Origin: Clostridia bacterium
GTDB lineage: Bacteria; Bacillota; Clostridia; Acetivibrionales; DSM-2933
Assembly (NCBI GenBank): GCA_026416815.1
Contig: JAOAEJ010000023.1
Span: forward strand, 160,239 to 224,238
DNA: 64,000 nucleotides
Direction of reading: 5' to 3'
Position 1 is the stretch's first letter, and every line of letters begins with the position of its first letter. Position numbers and translations under genes: made by a program. Shown one piece after another: positions 23,877-33,101 of the stretch. The notes under the pieces are model-generated. The model saw only the letters and a program-made list of their open reading frames with translations. It made no database searches and was not told the DNA's origin.

Positions 23877-24491
23877 CATATTTCCAGAACCATCTATTAC
23901 TAAATCTGCTCTTTCAAAAGGCCTGTGCTCTTCAACATACTTGTTTTCTGCAACCATCCAGTTTTTCTCCCATAATTCTCTAGAAGCTTCTCCATCCCGC
24001 TGGATTCCTCTGGCTAGTCGAATTTCACTAGGACAGTCTACCCAGACTTTAAAGTCATAATAATGAGATAATTCTTGCCTGGTAGAGTATACACCTTCCA
24101 CCAGCACAATGCCACCTGTGGGCACTAAGTGCCACTCTGCTATTGTATCGGTACACCAGTCATACCTCTGATACACCCCATTTTTTTCAGCACTTATAGG
24201 GTCTAATAGCTGATCTCTTAATCGCGGCCAATCAAAATCAGCTCCTATGGGTTTAGTATAAGCGTCGCCTTTTATTATTAAGTTGGAGGGTAAATAAAAG
24301 TCATCCATATGTACAAGCATTATAGCCGGACTTAGGTCTGCAAGTTTTTTTGCGAAGGTGCTTTTCCCGGAGCCTCCACAGCCATCTATCCCAACCAGGA
24401 GAGTAGAGTGTTTTTTGGGCAGACTTTCGAGAGCGCCTAACAAATGGGTAAATGATTTAAAGTTTCCATAAATACTTTTAAAAGCTGTCAT
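23874..24491 (-). CDS. Uridine-kinase-like P-loop protein
   Basis: 205 residues. Walker A GIDGCGGSGKSTF (about 34-46), the HMDDFYLPSN motif of the uridine kinase/phosphoribulokinase group, and the substrate-side VLVEGVYSTRQELSHYYDFKVWVDCP and RGIQRDGEASRELWEKNW segments. Proteins of this type are usually annotated as uridine kinase, but the preferred substrate of this branch is not certain. Its stop codon sits inside the bidirectional terminator. Confidence 0.8.
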   Translation of the reverse strand: MTAFKSIYGNFKSFTHLLGALESLPKKHSTLLVGIDGCGGSGKSTFAKKLADLSPAIMLVHMDDFYLPSNLIIKGDAYTKPIGADFDWPRLRDQLLDPISAEKNGVYQRYDWCTDTIAEWHLVPTGGIVLVEGVYSTRQELSHYYDFKVWVDCPSEIRLARGIQRDGEASRELWEKNWMVAENKYVEEHRPFERADLVIDGSGNM

Positions 24492-24758
24492 TTTATTACC
24501 TGCACAATTTTAATTATTTGAGGTCACATATCAACCTTTAGCTACAGTACATTTTATAGCTGTGCCTAAAGTTATTATACAGCATTACTGTGACATAATA
24601 AAACAGAAGATTTATATGGTTTAACTATGCATTATTAGGATAAGTTAAAATATTAACAAGTTTAATGGTTTTAAAATGGGCGTTTAGGGTATATAATTAT
24701 ATGTGGTTCACAATATTTTTGTGTTTCTATGTATATATAAGACAAAAGTTTAAATTGG

Positions 24759-24880
24759 TACTACTTTGTTATTTTTGAATTTAGGATGAAGAAATAACAA
24801 CCCAAAACGTTGTTGATTATTTCTTCATCGACAAATTGAGCTTTAAATTTGCTATAATTAGGGTAAATAACAAAGTAGTA
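24759..24880. repeat. Nested inverted-repeat element, copy 1
   Basis: A perfect 16-bp inverted repeat TACTACTTTGTTATTT (24759-24774) / AAATAACAAAGTAGTA (24865-24880) encloses a second hairpin with arms GATGAAGAAATAA (24785-24797) and TTATTTCTTCATC (24817-24829). The outer arm and the 3' half (TTTGCTATAATTA... to CTATCTACAA) recur at 41.0 kb, and the 5' half recurs at 43.25 kb, so this is a dispersed repeat. Confidence 0.75.
24850..24858 (+). promoter_or_regulatory. Extended -10 promoter inside the repeat
   Basis: TGcTATAAT, perfect -10 hexamer at 24853-24858, about 100 nt upstream of the flavoprotein gene. No good -35 box is visible. The same position in repeat copy 2 reads TGCCATAAT. Confidence 0.5.
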
Positions 24881-24960
24881 TAGGCTATCTACAATAACTT
24901 ATGTTAAATCATTAGTGAATAATTATATAAATGCTTAATAGATTCGAAAGGGGAAGAGGT

Positions 24961-26145
24961 ATGATTGAAATAAAGAAGGATATATACTGGGTAGGTATTA
25001 AGGATTGGGATTTGAGAGTATTTCATGGGCATGAGCTGTCCACCCATAGGGGGTCTACTTATAATTCATACTTGATTAAAGACGAAAAAAATATTCTTGT
25101 AGATACTGTGTGGGACCCATACAAGGAAGAATTTGCGGAAAAGCTTGAGAGGGAAGTTGGACTTGATAATATTCATGGTGTGGTTATTAACCACAATGAG
25201 CCGGACCATGGAGGAAGTCTTGGGTATATAATGTCCAAAATGCCTGAAGGTGTGCCGATTTATTGTACAAAGCAAGGTGCGGATATAATCAAAAAGCATT
25301 TTCATAAAGATTGGAATTTTCAGATTGTTAAAACAGGAGACACCATTAATATAGGTAAATACGAGCTTGTTTTTGTTGATATGCAGATGATACACTGGCC
25401 GGACAGTATGCTTACTTATGTAAAAGGGGCTAATCTTGTATTGTCCAACGACGCTTTCGGACAACACTATTCACCAGCTTCGCTGTTTAATGATGAGGTT
25501 GACAACTGCGAGCTTTATCAGGAAGCGATAAAGTATTATGCAAATATATTAACACCTTATAGTGCCTTAATTAAAAAGAAAGTGGAACAGATTAAGGCTA
25601 TGAATCTGCCGATTGATATGATTGCCCCAAGCCATGGTGTTATATGGAGAGATAATCCAACTCAGATAATAGACAAGTACTATGAGTGGTCAAATGAGTA
25701 TAGCGAGGGTAATGTTGTTATTATATACGATACTATGTATAACTCTACAAAGAGCATGGCGGAAGCCATTGCTGATGGGCTAGCTAAAAATGGCGTAAAA
25801 GCTAAGCTGTTCAATTCATCGGTTTCCGATAGGAGTGATTTGATTACTGAGATATTCAAGGCAAAAGGTGTTATTGTGGGAAGCTGCACAGTTAATAACG
25901 GTGTATTGAGTTCCATAGCCACTCTACTTGAGGAAATGAAGATGTTGAGGTTTAAGAACAAGTTTGCAGCAGCCTTCGGATCTTATGGCTGGAGCGGAGA
26001 ATCTCCAAAAATAATCAATCAAAAGTTAACCGATGTAGGGCTTAAGGTTGTACAGGAACCCATTGGTATCAAATACCGTCCAACAGCCGAAGAACTGGCT
26101 CAGTGCGTAGAGTTTGGAGCAAAGTTTGCTCAAAGTATGAAATAA
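24961..26145 (+). CDS. A-type flavoprotein (FprA-like, oxygen or NO reductase)
   Basis: 394 residues. The N-terminal metallo-beta-lactamase-fold domain carries diiron ligands (NHNEPDHGG near 76-84, and later H and D positions including PSHGVIW). The C-terminal flavodoxin domain (VVIIYDTMYNSTKSMAEAIADGL, from about 253) binds FMN. In anaerobes this family reduces O2 to water or NO to N2O, protecting against oxygen or nitrosative stress. ATG 24961 is preceded by CGAAAGGGGAAGAGG; an in-frame ATG at 24931 is upstream of that site. Confidence 0.92.
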   Translation: MIEIKKDIYWVGIKDWDLRVFHGHELSTHRGSTYNSYLIKDEKNILVDTVWDPYKEEFAEKLEREVGLDNIHGVVINHNEPDHGGSLGYIMSKMPEGVPIYCTKQGADIIKKHFHKDWNFQIVKTGDTINIGKYELVFVDMQMIHWPDSMLTYVKGANLVLSNDAFGQHYSPASLFNDEVDNCELYQEAIKYYANILTPYSALIKKKVEQIKAMNLPIDMIAPSHGVIWRDNPTQIIDKYYEWSNEYSEGNVVIIYDTMYNSTKSMAEAIADGLAKNGVKAKLFNSSVSDRSDLITEIFKAKGVIVGSCTVNNGVLSSIATLLEEMKMLRFKNKFAAAFGSYGWSGESPKIINQKLTDVGLKVVQEPIGIKYRPTAEELAQCVEFGAKFAQSMK

Positions 26146-26175
26146 GTTAAATCAAAACTCATAGATAGTTGAAAA

Positions 26176-26213
26176 GGGAGTGTAGCGGGATAAAGAGCTA
26201 CACTTCTTTTTTG
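26176..26213 (+). terminator. Terminator after the flavoprotein gene
   Basis: AGTGTAGC (26179-26186) pairs with GCTACACT (26197-26204), followed by TCTTTTTT. Confidence 0.8.
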
Positions 26214-26348
26214 TATGTTAAGAGTAATTTATTGCTAATTAAGTTGTTTTAATGTATATTGAAAGATAAATGTTGTCAATGAAATTTTTCAATTTTTATA
26301 AAAAAGTAATCAGAAAAAAGAACACCACTTTCCAGAAAAGTGTCTACT

Positions 26349-26376
26349 TTGACTTGATTTGTGCAAGTGATATCAT
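26349..26376 (+). promoter_or_regulatory. Promoter of the serine hydrolase gene
   Basis: TTGACT (26349-26354), 16-nt spacer, TATCAT (26371-26376); each box matches five of six consensus bases. It lies 63 nt before the start codon. Confidence 0.55.
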
Positions 26377-26438
26377 GATTCTAAAGGGGATGATATTTAA
26401 TTGCTACAAAAGTGGTGAAATTAAAGGGGCGCAGCTGA

Positions 26439-27539
26439 ATGAAAAAAAGTACTCATAGGATAATTATAGTTTTACTAATTTTGTGTATATCTGTGCTATT
26501 GAGTATCCCTGGTTATATTAGCCGTGTAAAGTCAAGTAAAGAGGCTATTGGTGATAGCCATGATTTATGGAAAACTTCGGACCCCATAGTTCAGGGAGTG
26601 AATCCTGAATATCTGAAAAGAGCGGATTTGCATTTATCGAATACCAATGCCTGTAGTTTTATAGTAATACGGGATGGGAAAATAGTATTTGAAAAGTATT
26701 ATAATGGAGTCGATAAAACTGATATAACAAACACTTATTCTATTACAAAGAACATAGTTGCTGCTTTAATAGGAATGGCAATTGAAAATCAATACATTAA
26801 AAGCACTGAACAAAAGGTATCGGAGTTTTTTCCGGAATACTTCGGCGAAGGTGAAGATATCGACGCAAGAAAAAATGAACTAACGATAAAGCATTTACTG
26901 ACCATGACCTCTGGATTTCAAGAAAATTGGAGTGAATGGGGAGAAAAACAAAATAGAATAAGTTATGCTATAAATCAGCCTATTAAATACCCGCCGGGAG
27001 AAAAATTTCAGTACGCAAATACGGCATACCACTTGTTATCAGGAGTACTGGCAAAGTCAGCTAAAAAAACTACACTAGCAATTGCAGAAGAAAGTTTGTT
27101 CCAGCCTTTAGGCATTAAAAACAAACGCTGGGAGGCTGATCAACAGCAGTACAATACCGGGTATGCAAATTTGTACTTAAGTCCTAGGGATATCGCCAGG
27201 TTTGGGTTACTTTATCTTAATAATGGTATGTGGGAGGGTAAGCAGATAGTTCCAAAAAGCTGGGTGAAGGAATCACTTCAAGCACATACCTACATTGACA
27301 GTGAAATTCCCGACACGGCTAAAATAGGCTATGGTTATAATTGGTTTATGCAAAAAATAAAAGGCTGCACAGTTTACTATGTAAGCAGCTATGGGGGACA
27401 GAATCTTTGTATTATTCCCGATATGGAGGCTGTTGTGGTAATAACCGGGATTCCCGGCAAACCGGCTGATCAGGCAACTTTTGATTTTAAAAATATTTTA
27501 GAAGATTATATAATTCCAGCTGTTAAGGGCAGCGAATAA
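26439..27539 (+). CDS. Serine hydrolase, class C beta-lactamase fold, membrane-anchored
   Basis: 366 residues. An N-terminal membrane helix (about 7-27) points the enzyme outside the cell. SITK (about 102-105) is the S-x-x-K nucleophile motif and YANT (about 189-192) the Y-x-N motif of the beta-lactamase/PBP4-type fold. Probable roles are D-amino-acid peptidase or esterase; resistance is not implied by sequence alone. It lies 21 nt before moxR and may be co-transcribed with that operon. Confidence 0.8.
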   Translation: MKKSTHRIIIVLLILCISVLLSIPGYISRVKSSKEAIGDSHDLWKTSDPIVQGVNPEYLKRADLHLSNTNACSFIVIRDGKIVFEKYYNGVDKTDITNTYSITKNIVAALIGMAIENQYIKSTEQKVSEFFPEYFGEGEDIDARKNELTIKHLLTMTSGFQENWSEWGEKQNRISYAINQPIKYPPGEKFQYANTAYHLLSGVLAKSAKKTTLAIAEESLFQPLGIKNKRWEADQQQYNTGYANLYLSPRDIARFGLLYLNNGMWEGKQIVPKSWVKESLQAHTYIDSEIPDTAKIGYGYNWFMQKIKGCTVYYVSSYGGQNLCIIPDMEAVVVITGIPGKPADQATFDFKNILEDYIIPAVKGSE

Positions 27540-27560
27540 GACGTGTGAGGTGTTATAAAA

Positions 27561-28517
27561 ATGGAGTTGGGTCAAATAAAGAGTTTGAGTGAGAGAATAA
27601 AAAACAATATCGCAAAGGTAATAGTAGGTAAGGATGATATAGTTGATCTTATGCTTGTATCGCTTTTTTGTTCAGGCCATGTTCTGCTTGAGGATTATCC
27701 GGGTATGGGAAAGACTATGCTGGCAAAATGTCTTTCAAAATCCATTGATTGTGACTTTAAAAGAGTTCAATTTACTCCAGATCTCCTTCCTTCAGACCTT
27801 ACAGGAATAAACTACTATAATCAGAAGCAGGGAGAGTTTGTATTCAGGGCTGGTCCTATTTTTACAAATATTGTCCTTGCAGATGAGATAAACAGGGCAA
27901 CACCAAGGACACAAGCAAGTTTGCTTGAATGCATGGAGGAAAGACAGGTAACTATTGACGGTGAAACTAAAAAGCTGTCAGACCCATTTTTTGTAATTGC
28001 AACACAAAATCCTGTAGAAACCCAGGGCACGTTTCCACTGCCGGAAGCTCAAATGGACAGGTTTTTGATGAGGCTGAAGACCGGCTATCCATCAGCCAGT
28101 GAAGGAAGAGCCATACTTGACAGGTTCCAGAATGATAGTCCTTTTAAGGAGATTGAGTGTGTAGCTAAAGCAAGTGAAATAGTTGATGCTCGGAGAACTT
28201 TTACCAAGGTAAGGATTAGTGATGATATAAAGGATTACATAATTAATATAGTAGAGAGTACCAGGAAGCATGATAAAATACTTCTAGGTATAAGTCCCCG
28301 GGGTAGCCTTGCATTGATGAGGGCAGTGCAGGCTCTAGCGGTTATCAGGGGTAGAGATTTTGTGACGCCGGATGATGTCAAGCATGTATCTGTACCTGTA
28401 CTTGCTCATAGGCTGGTTCTGAGAGGCCATTCAATAACTACGGGGATTGCATCTTCCGAGACTGTAATTCAGGATATTCTAAGGCGAGTACCTGTACCTG
28501 TTGAAGAATTGAGGTAA
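27561..28517 (+). CDS. MoxR-family AAA ATPase
   Basis: 318 residues. Walker A in EDYPGMGKTMLAK (about 41-53), Walker B ILADEINR-like LADEINRATPRTQASLLECMEE, sensor ATQNPVETQGTFPLPEAQMDRFLM and the C-terminal lid are typical of MoxR/RavA-type chaperone ATPases. Genes of this type are usually paired with a DUF58 protein, as here, and are thought to assemble or activate a partner enzyme or von-Willebrand-type protein. Confidence 0.93.
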   Translation: MELGQIKSLSERIKNNIAKVIVGKDDIVDLMLVSLFCSGHVLLEDYPGMGKTMLAKCLSKSIDCDFKRVQFTPDLLPSDLTGINYYNQKQGEFVFRAGPIFTNIVLADEINRATPRTQASLLECMEERQVTIDGETKKLSDPFFVIATQNPVETQGTFPLPEAQMDRFLMRLKTGYPSASEGRAILDRFQNDSPFKEIECVAKASEIVDARRTFTKVRISDDIKDYIINIVESTRKHDKILLGISPRGSLALMRAVQALAVIRGRDFVTPDDVKHVSVPVLAHRLVLRGHSITTGIASSETVIQDILRRVPVPVEELR

Positions 28518-28565
28518 AGGGTATACATTCCTAAGAGGGATTATGCCTATCCGGAGGTTTACCAT

Positions 28566-29708
28566 ATGGAAATTATAGCTTTGCTCATTATCGTAATTGT
28601 AGCAATAACTCTTCAAGGACGGATTTTTAAAAAATGGGTCCTGAAAAAGCTTGAATATAAGTGTGAGTTTGGTGTTAATGAAGCTCACGAGGGCGAGGAT
28701 ATTTTCCTTGTTGAAACGGTGTACAATAGAAAACTGCTACCTGTACCGTGGCTGAAAGCAGAAATTTTCTCATCAAGGTGGCTGCATTTTGCAGAAGCTT
28801 CATCGGTGGTAACGCAGGAGAGTAGGTATGTTACCAGCAATTTTTTGTTGAGAGGCCGCCAAAAGATTACCAGAAGGTGGAATTTGAAGTGCTTAAAAAG
28901 AGGAATTTTTAAGATAAGCAGAGTGACTCTTGTAGCAGGAGACCTTTTAGGTACAGTAACCGATTCTCTGCCTGTAGATGTAAATACCGAACTAGTTGTA
29001 TATCCTGAAGTAATAAGCCTTGAAGATATGTTTGTTCCTGCTAACTATATGCAGGGTGATACAGTTGTGAAAAGGTGGATTATCGATGACCCGTTTTTAG
29101 TGTCGGGTACAAGGGAATATACCCCCAGGGATTCCATGAATAGAATTGACTGGCGGGCCACCGCGAAAACCGGAAATCTTATGGTTAAAAAAAATGACTT
29201 TACGTCCCAGTTTAATTATACAGTAATTTTGAATATACAGTCCTTGGAAAATGAGTATTATGGTACGATATACAAGGAATTGGTAGAATTGGGTATTAAA
29301 GCTGCGGCAACAATAATCGATAAGGCATTGAGGGGGGGCACTCCAGTTAGACTGGCAACTAATGGCAGCACAGCTAACGGGGGAGGGCAGGCTGTCTTTA
29401 CCAGTGCTGCTTCAGGGGCAGAGCACGTACGCAGCCTCATGAGGTTACTTGCTACACTTGTACTAAAAAGTGTGAGAGATTTTGAGGATTTCCTGGAAGG
29501 AGTAAGTGACGGTATAGACAACACAAGTGTAATACTGATAACCTCATATGTAAACCAGAGTATTGTTCATACAGCCAGGCTTATGAAAGCAAAGGGGAAT
29601 CGTGTTACTATAATTTTATTGAACGTGATTGAGACCAGGGACATACCCTCTGATATAGATATATATTTTCTTTCTGAAAGTGCTATGGCAAGTACTTTCT
29701 ACTCATAG
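28566..29708 (+). CDS. DUF58 protein
   Basis: 380 residues. An N-terminal membrane helix (about 3-17) is followed by a long domain with the DUF58 signature VSGTREYTPRDSMNRIDWRATAKTGNLMVKKND (about residues 179-211), and the C-terminal part resembles a von Willebrand A fold. It follows moxR by 48 nt in the usual MoxR-DUF58 pairing. Exact function unknown. Confidence 0.88.
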   Translation: MEIIALLIIVIVAITLQGRIFKKWVLKKLEYKCEFGVNEAHEGEDIFLVETVYNRKLLPVPWLKAEIFSSRWLHFAEASSVVTQESRYVTSNFLLRGRQKITRRWNLKCLKRGIFKISRVTLVAGDLLGTVTDSLPVDVNTELVVYPEVISLEDMFVPANYMQGDTVVKRWIIDDPFLVSGTREYTPRDSMNRIDWRATAKTGNLMVKKNDFTSQFNYTVILNIQSLENEYYGTIYKELVELGIKAAATIIDKALRGGTPVRLATNGSTANGGGQAVFTSAASGAEHVRSLMRLLATLVLKSVRDFEDFLEGVSDGIDNTSVILITSYVNQSIVHTARLMKAKGNRVTIILLNVIETRDIPSDIDIYFLSESAMASTFYS

Positions 29709-29771
29709 CGGATTGGAAGAGGGGCTTACGGTAAATACACAATGCCAATTTTTGCAAGTAGGTGAAAGCTA

Positions 29772-31163
29772 ATGCATGAAAAGCGTAAAAATGCTATTTT
29801 AAAAATAGCGGCACTTATAGGAGTTATATCATTTTTTTATCCATCTCTAATGGTACTGAGAGTATGGTTGTATAAAACCGATGGAGGTATAGGGGGATTT
29901 GCATTTTACTTTGCTATGATGCTTGGAGGTTTTATTGCAGGTACAGCTATCATTAAAGACGATGAATATAAATTTATCCGTGAGCCTGCTGCATATATGG
30001 CTGTAATAGCTCCAATTGTTATAACTTTAGCAGTATTTTCGGGAAGCGGATGGGAGAGGATGATATTTGAGACTATTTTTATCATTATCTTCTACATGGT
30101 GGGGCTGCGCGGCTTTATAACTACATATGGAGATATACTGAATACCGCAAGGATATGTTTAGGAGTTGTATGCATTATAATACCTCTTATACTTGCAAGA
30201 TATTTTGATGTTTTTAAGTATCTGAGTACTCTGTTTTTCGTTTTTGCCTATACTTCAATAGTTATTTCTTTTATAGTAAAAAACCAACAAATACTTGAAA
30301 GGTTTATAGATAAAAGTGCAAATTCCTCAATTATATCCTGGAAAATTAGGCGTTACAATGTTGGATTGGTTCTAATAATCTTTTTAGGTATAATTCTGCT
30401 TATCAATGCTAAAGGCTTAGTATTAATGCTCTTTTCGACTGTAGGAAGCCTTATACAGCTGGCGGGGCGCTTATGTTATATGCTTATAGGGCTTGTTGTA
30501 GGTGGAGGTACAAGCACCAATACAGATAAAGGGGCGGATGTAAGTCCATTATTATTTGATTTCATGCGTGAAGAAGATAGTGTTAAAGCGCTAGACCCCT
30601 TTACAGAGCTTATTTATAATATAATTGGTTATTTTATTATAATGTGTTTAGCTTATGTGGTACTCTCAATTCTATTTAAGAACATAAAATCCTTTTATAA
30701 GGTATTGTACAGGTACTTTAAAAACTTCTTAAAAGCTCCTTCAGCCGATGGAATGGGCATATGTGGAGATTATGCAGATGAAACTGAGACAGTAGAGGAA
30801 CCAAAGAATAATAACCAAGCCAGTAGTATGAGTAAGCAAGGTAAGAGTAAGAATAGTATATCAAGGCGTGCAAGTCCTTCTGATAAGGTGAGGTATTTAT
30901 ATAGTAATATAATTTATGTGCTTACAAACAAGAACATAAATATAAAGGAATCGGATACGACCGGTGAAATATATATTAAGTCACTGAAAATAAAGGGAAT
31001 AGAACAGGATTTAAAAGAGCTTACCTGCGTTTATGATAACGTAAGGTATGGGGATAAGCTTCCAACTTCAGGGGAGATAGTGGAACTGGAACACAGCTGC
31101 TCAAGGATTAATCATGTATTAAAAGAGTGGCGTCCCGATAAAGAGATTGGTGAAACTTACTGA
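29772..31163 (+). CDS. Multi-span membrane protein with DUF4129-like tail
   Basis: 463 residues with about eight membrane helices in the first 230 residues, one more near 285-305, and a soluble C-terminal tail (about 370-455) of the VRYLYSNIIYVLTNKNINIKESDTTGEIY type that resembles DUF4129. In related operons this position is often taken by a transglutaminase-domain membrane protein; here I see no Cys-His-Asp transglutaminase core. It is the third gene of the moxR operon, starting 63 nt after the DUF58 gene. Confidence 0.65.
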   Translation: MHEKRKNAILKIAALIGVISFFYPSLMVLRVWLYKTDGGIGGFAFYFAMMLGGFIAGTAIIKDDEYKFIREPAAYMAVIAPIVITLAVFSGSGWERMIFETIFIIIFYMVGLRGFITTYGDILNTARICLGVVCIIIPLILARYFDVFKYLSTLFFVFAYTSIVISFIVKNQQILERFIDKSANSSIISWKIRRYNVGLVLIIFLGIILLINAKGLVLMLFSTVGSLIQLAGRLCYMLIGLVVGGGTSTNTDKGADVSPLLFDFMREEDSVKALDPFTELIYNIIGYFIIMCLAYVVLSILFKNIKSFYKVLYRYFKNFLKAPSADGMGICGDYADETETVEEPKNNNQASSMSKQGKSKNSISRRASPSDKVRYLYSNIIYVLTNKNINIKESDTTGEIYIKSLKIKGIEQDLKELTCVYDNVRYGDKLPTSGEIVELEHSCSRINHVLKEWRPDKEIGETY

Positions 31164-31182
31164 TATCACTAATAAAATATAA

Positions 31183-31230
31183 AGCGTTGAAGACATTCCC
31201 TTATATTCGGAAGGACTTCAACGCTTCAAT
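31183..31230 (+). terminator. Terminator between the moxR operon and sodA
   Basis: AAGCGTTGAAG (31183-31193) pairs with CTTCAACGCTT (31216-31226), 11 bp perfect, with an imperfect inner stem. Convergent genes on both sides. Confidence 0.75.
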
Positions 31231-31244
31231 TTATTCTAGAGGGG

Positions 31245-31841
31245 TTATTTTACAGCTTTACTAAATCTATCGTTTACTACTTCCCAGTTAACGATGTTCC
31301 ACCATGCTTCAATAAAAGCGGCTCTTTTATTTTGATACTTTAAGTAGTATGCATGTTCCCAGACATCAAGTATTAAAAGAGGAATTACTCCCCACTGAGT
31401 GAGATTTTGATGCTTTTCTACCTGAAGGATTTCAAGCTTGTGAAACATTGGGTTCCAGCAGAGTACAGCCCAACCGGAGCCTTCAACTGCTACAGCAGCT
31501 GCGCTAAACTGCTTTTTGAAGGTATCTAGGTCCTTGAAGTCCTGATTTAGCCTGTCAGCAAGTGTATTATCCGGTTTTCCTGTATTAGCAGGGGACATGT
31601 TTTCCCAGAATAGTGTATGCAGTATATGACCGGAGCCATGGAATGCAAGCTCTCTTTCCCAGTGTTTTATAAGGGAAAAATCACCCTTTTCTCTTGCTTC
31701 GGCTAGTTTGGCTTCTGCGTTGTTAAGCCCATCTACATAAGCTTTGTGGTGCATATCATGATGTATTCTTACCGTTTGCTCATCATAATGAGGCTCTAAA
31801 GCATTATAAGGGTAAGGGAGTTCTGGCAAAGTATGAGCCAT
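31245..31841 (-). CDS. sodA: Superoxide dismutase, Fe/Mn type
   Basis: 198 residues. It converts superoxide to oxygen and hydrogen peroxide in the cytoplasm. Metal ligands fit His27 (RIHHDMHHKAYV), a second His in HGSGHILHTLFW, and Asp and His in LDVWEHAYYLKYQNKR. Metal preference cannot be fixed from sequence by eye. It is the second gene of a pair: its ATG lies 12 nt downstream of a small CBM25-like gene on the same strand. Confidence 0.95.
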   Translation of the reverse strand: MAHTLPELPYPYNALEPHYDEQTVRIHHDMHHKAYVDGLNNAEAKLAEAREKGDFSLIKHWERELAFHGSGHILHTLFWENMSPANTGKPDNTLADRLNQDFKDLDTFKKQFSAAAVAVEGSGWAVLCWNPMFHKLEILQVEKHQNLTQWGVIPLLILDVWEHAYYLKYQNKRAAFIEAWWNIVNWEVVNDRFSKAVK

Positions 31842-31853
31842 AATATCACCGCT

Positions 31854-32162
31854 CTACCTTTCTTCCACCTGGAAGGAATAGTTGTTGCCTGAGTTATTGT
31901 CCCAGTTGTTTGCACAGTCTTTAAAACACACATTTAATTTGTTGCTGGAATTAACAGGCAGAACTGCTTCAAACCCTTCAGCAGTTTTAGACATACGAAC
32001 ATCATGGGTATCATTCCAATTATCCCCGTAGCCTATGCGCATAAGCACTGAATGAGCTCCGGAGTTATGAAGCAAACCCCTGTATATTACTGTAGCTTTG
32101 TCGCCTTTTGCTACAACATTTGGCGTAATGATAACACCATTTTCAATATAGTTATTATACAA
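31854..32162 (-). CDS. CBM25-like carbohydrate-binding protein, no signal peptide
   Basis: 102 residues, essentially one domain. VRIGYGDNWNDTHDVRMSKTAEGFEAVLPV and the C-terminal CFKDCANNWDNNSGNNYSFQ match the starch-binding CBM25/53 fold, whose hallmark is the NWDNN-G-NY end. There is no signal peptide, so it should act in the cytoplasm, perhaps on glycogen. Start TTG 32162, 7 nt after AAAGGAT. It is probably transcribed with sodA. A second protein of this type lies at 45.9 kb. Confidence 0.7.
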   Translation of the reverse strand: MYNNYIENGVIITPNVVAKGDKATVIYRGLLHNSGAHSVLMRIGYGDNWNDTHDVRMSKTAEGFEAVLPVNSSNKLNVCFKDCANNWDNNSGNNYSFQVEER

Positions 32163-32284
32163 TTTAAATCATCCTTTCTTTATAAAATAGAAATCAAAAA
32201 TAGTATTTCATTCATAAGAAATATTATGCGCTTATATCTATAATGAATCTATAGAATCCATAAAAATGAAGGAGAGATGCGAAA

Positions 32285-32330
32285 ATAAAAAATTCCACCG
32301 TTATTATCTATAAAGCAGCGGAATTTTTTA
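32285..32330 (-). terminator. Terminator for the 128-residue protein gene
   Basis: AAAAATTCC (32288-32296) pairs with GGAATTTTT (32320-32328), with an inner CCG/CGG region; T-rich when read on the minus strand. Confidence 0.65.
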
Positions 32331-32350
32331 TATACATCTTAATTATTTAG

Positions 32351-32737
32351 TTATTTTCCAAATAAATTATAGAACTGAACTATTTTATCGACCATAGCCT
32401 GCCTATTATTATCGAGTACAGGCTTCATTATGGTCAGAGCTTTTACGAAGCTGGCTTTATTTATTTTTTCTGTTTTTGTTTTATTTAAATGTGTCTTAAG
32501 GGTCCTATAGGTATTTATGTAAAGATTGCTTCTGGAATTGGTTTTTGCCAGAATATTGCTATGAGTTTCAGGCGCATATTCAGTAAGGATTCGCAGTAGC
32601 CGGTTTATCATGTCTATTGTCCCTGGACTCACTGTATTATCCTGTCCTCTGGTTAAGCTGGAGTGATATTCGTCGCGTATTTTACTTGCTGCATTTAATC
32701 CGTTAGTTATATATTCAAGCTTTTTATTTTTATCCAT
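32351..32737 (-). CDS. Hypothetical helical protein
   Basis: 128 residues; I do not recognise a family. It is rich in Lys, Asn and Leu, has no Cys, no membrane segment and no signal peptide, and looks all-helical. A clear ribosome site (GATGAGGTG, minus strand) precedes the ATG and a terminator follows, so it is probably a real single-gene unit. Confidence 0.55.
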   Translation of the reverse strand: MDKNKKLEYITNGLNAASKIRDEYHSSLTRGQDNTVSPGTIDMINRLLRILTEYAPETHSNILAKTNSRSNLYINTYRTLKTHLNKTKTEKINKASFVKALTIMKPVLDNNRQAMVDKIVQFYNLFGK

Positions 32738-32933
32738 ACTTTCACCTCATCTACAAATTTTATATCATCTGCAAAATTCAAAAATAGCGATGATTCGATT
32801 TTAAAATTTCTAATGTTATATTATGTTAAACAATTTAATGCTGTTACACACTTGCGAGACATTATGTTCCTGCGTTATTTGTTTGCCTTCAGGAAAAAAT
32901 AATTGTATCAAGTCCAAGAAAGGGAGTGAAAGA

Positions 32934-33017
32934 ATGAGGAGAAGAAAGCGTGGATTGCTGGGGAAAATTATTTTTATAGGAACAATGATAAATATGATAC
33001 GTAGGATGATGAAGTAA
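32934..33017 (+). CDS. Small basic membrane peptide, 27 residues
   Basis: Begins MRRRKRGLLGKIIFIG: four to five basic residues, then one short hydrophobic segment, then MIRRMMK. AAAGGGAG lies 7 nt before the ATG. The longer reading from 32823 has no ribosome site. Function unknown; it could be a small membrane regulator or a chance frame. Confidence 0.4.
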   Translation: MRRRKRGLLGKIIFIGTMINMIRRMMK

Positions 33018-33101
33018 GGAGATTTTTCAATTAGCTGCTGCCAGTTTTTATATATAAGGCTACCGGGAAAATCTATTTAATAAAAGAGGAGTCAGCTTAA
33101 T

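Noticed and set aside
26270..26458. 62-codon open frame before the serine hydrolase
   Set aside because: It contains the promoter and ribosome site of the next gene and has no ribosome site of its own.
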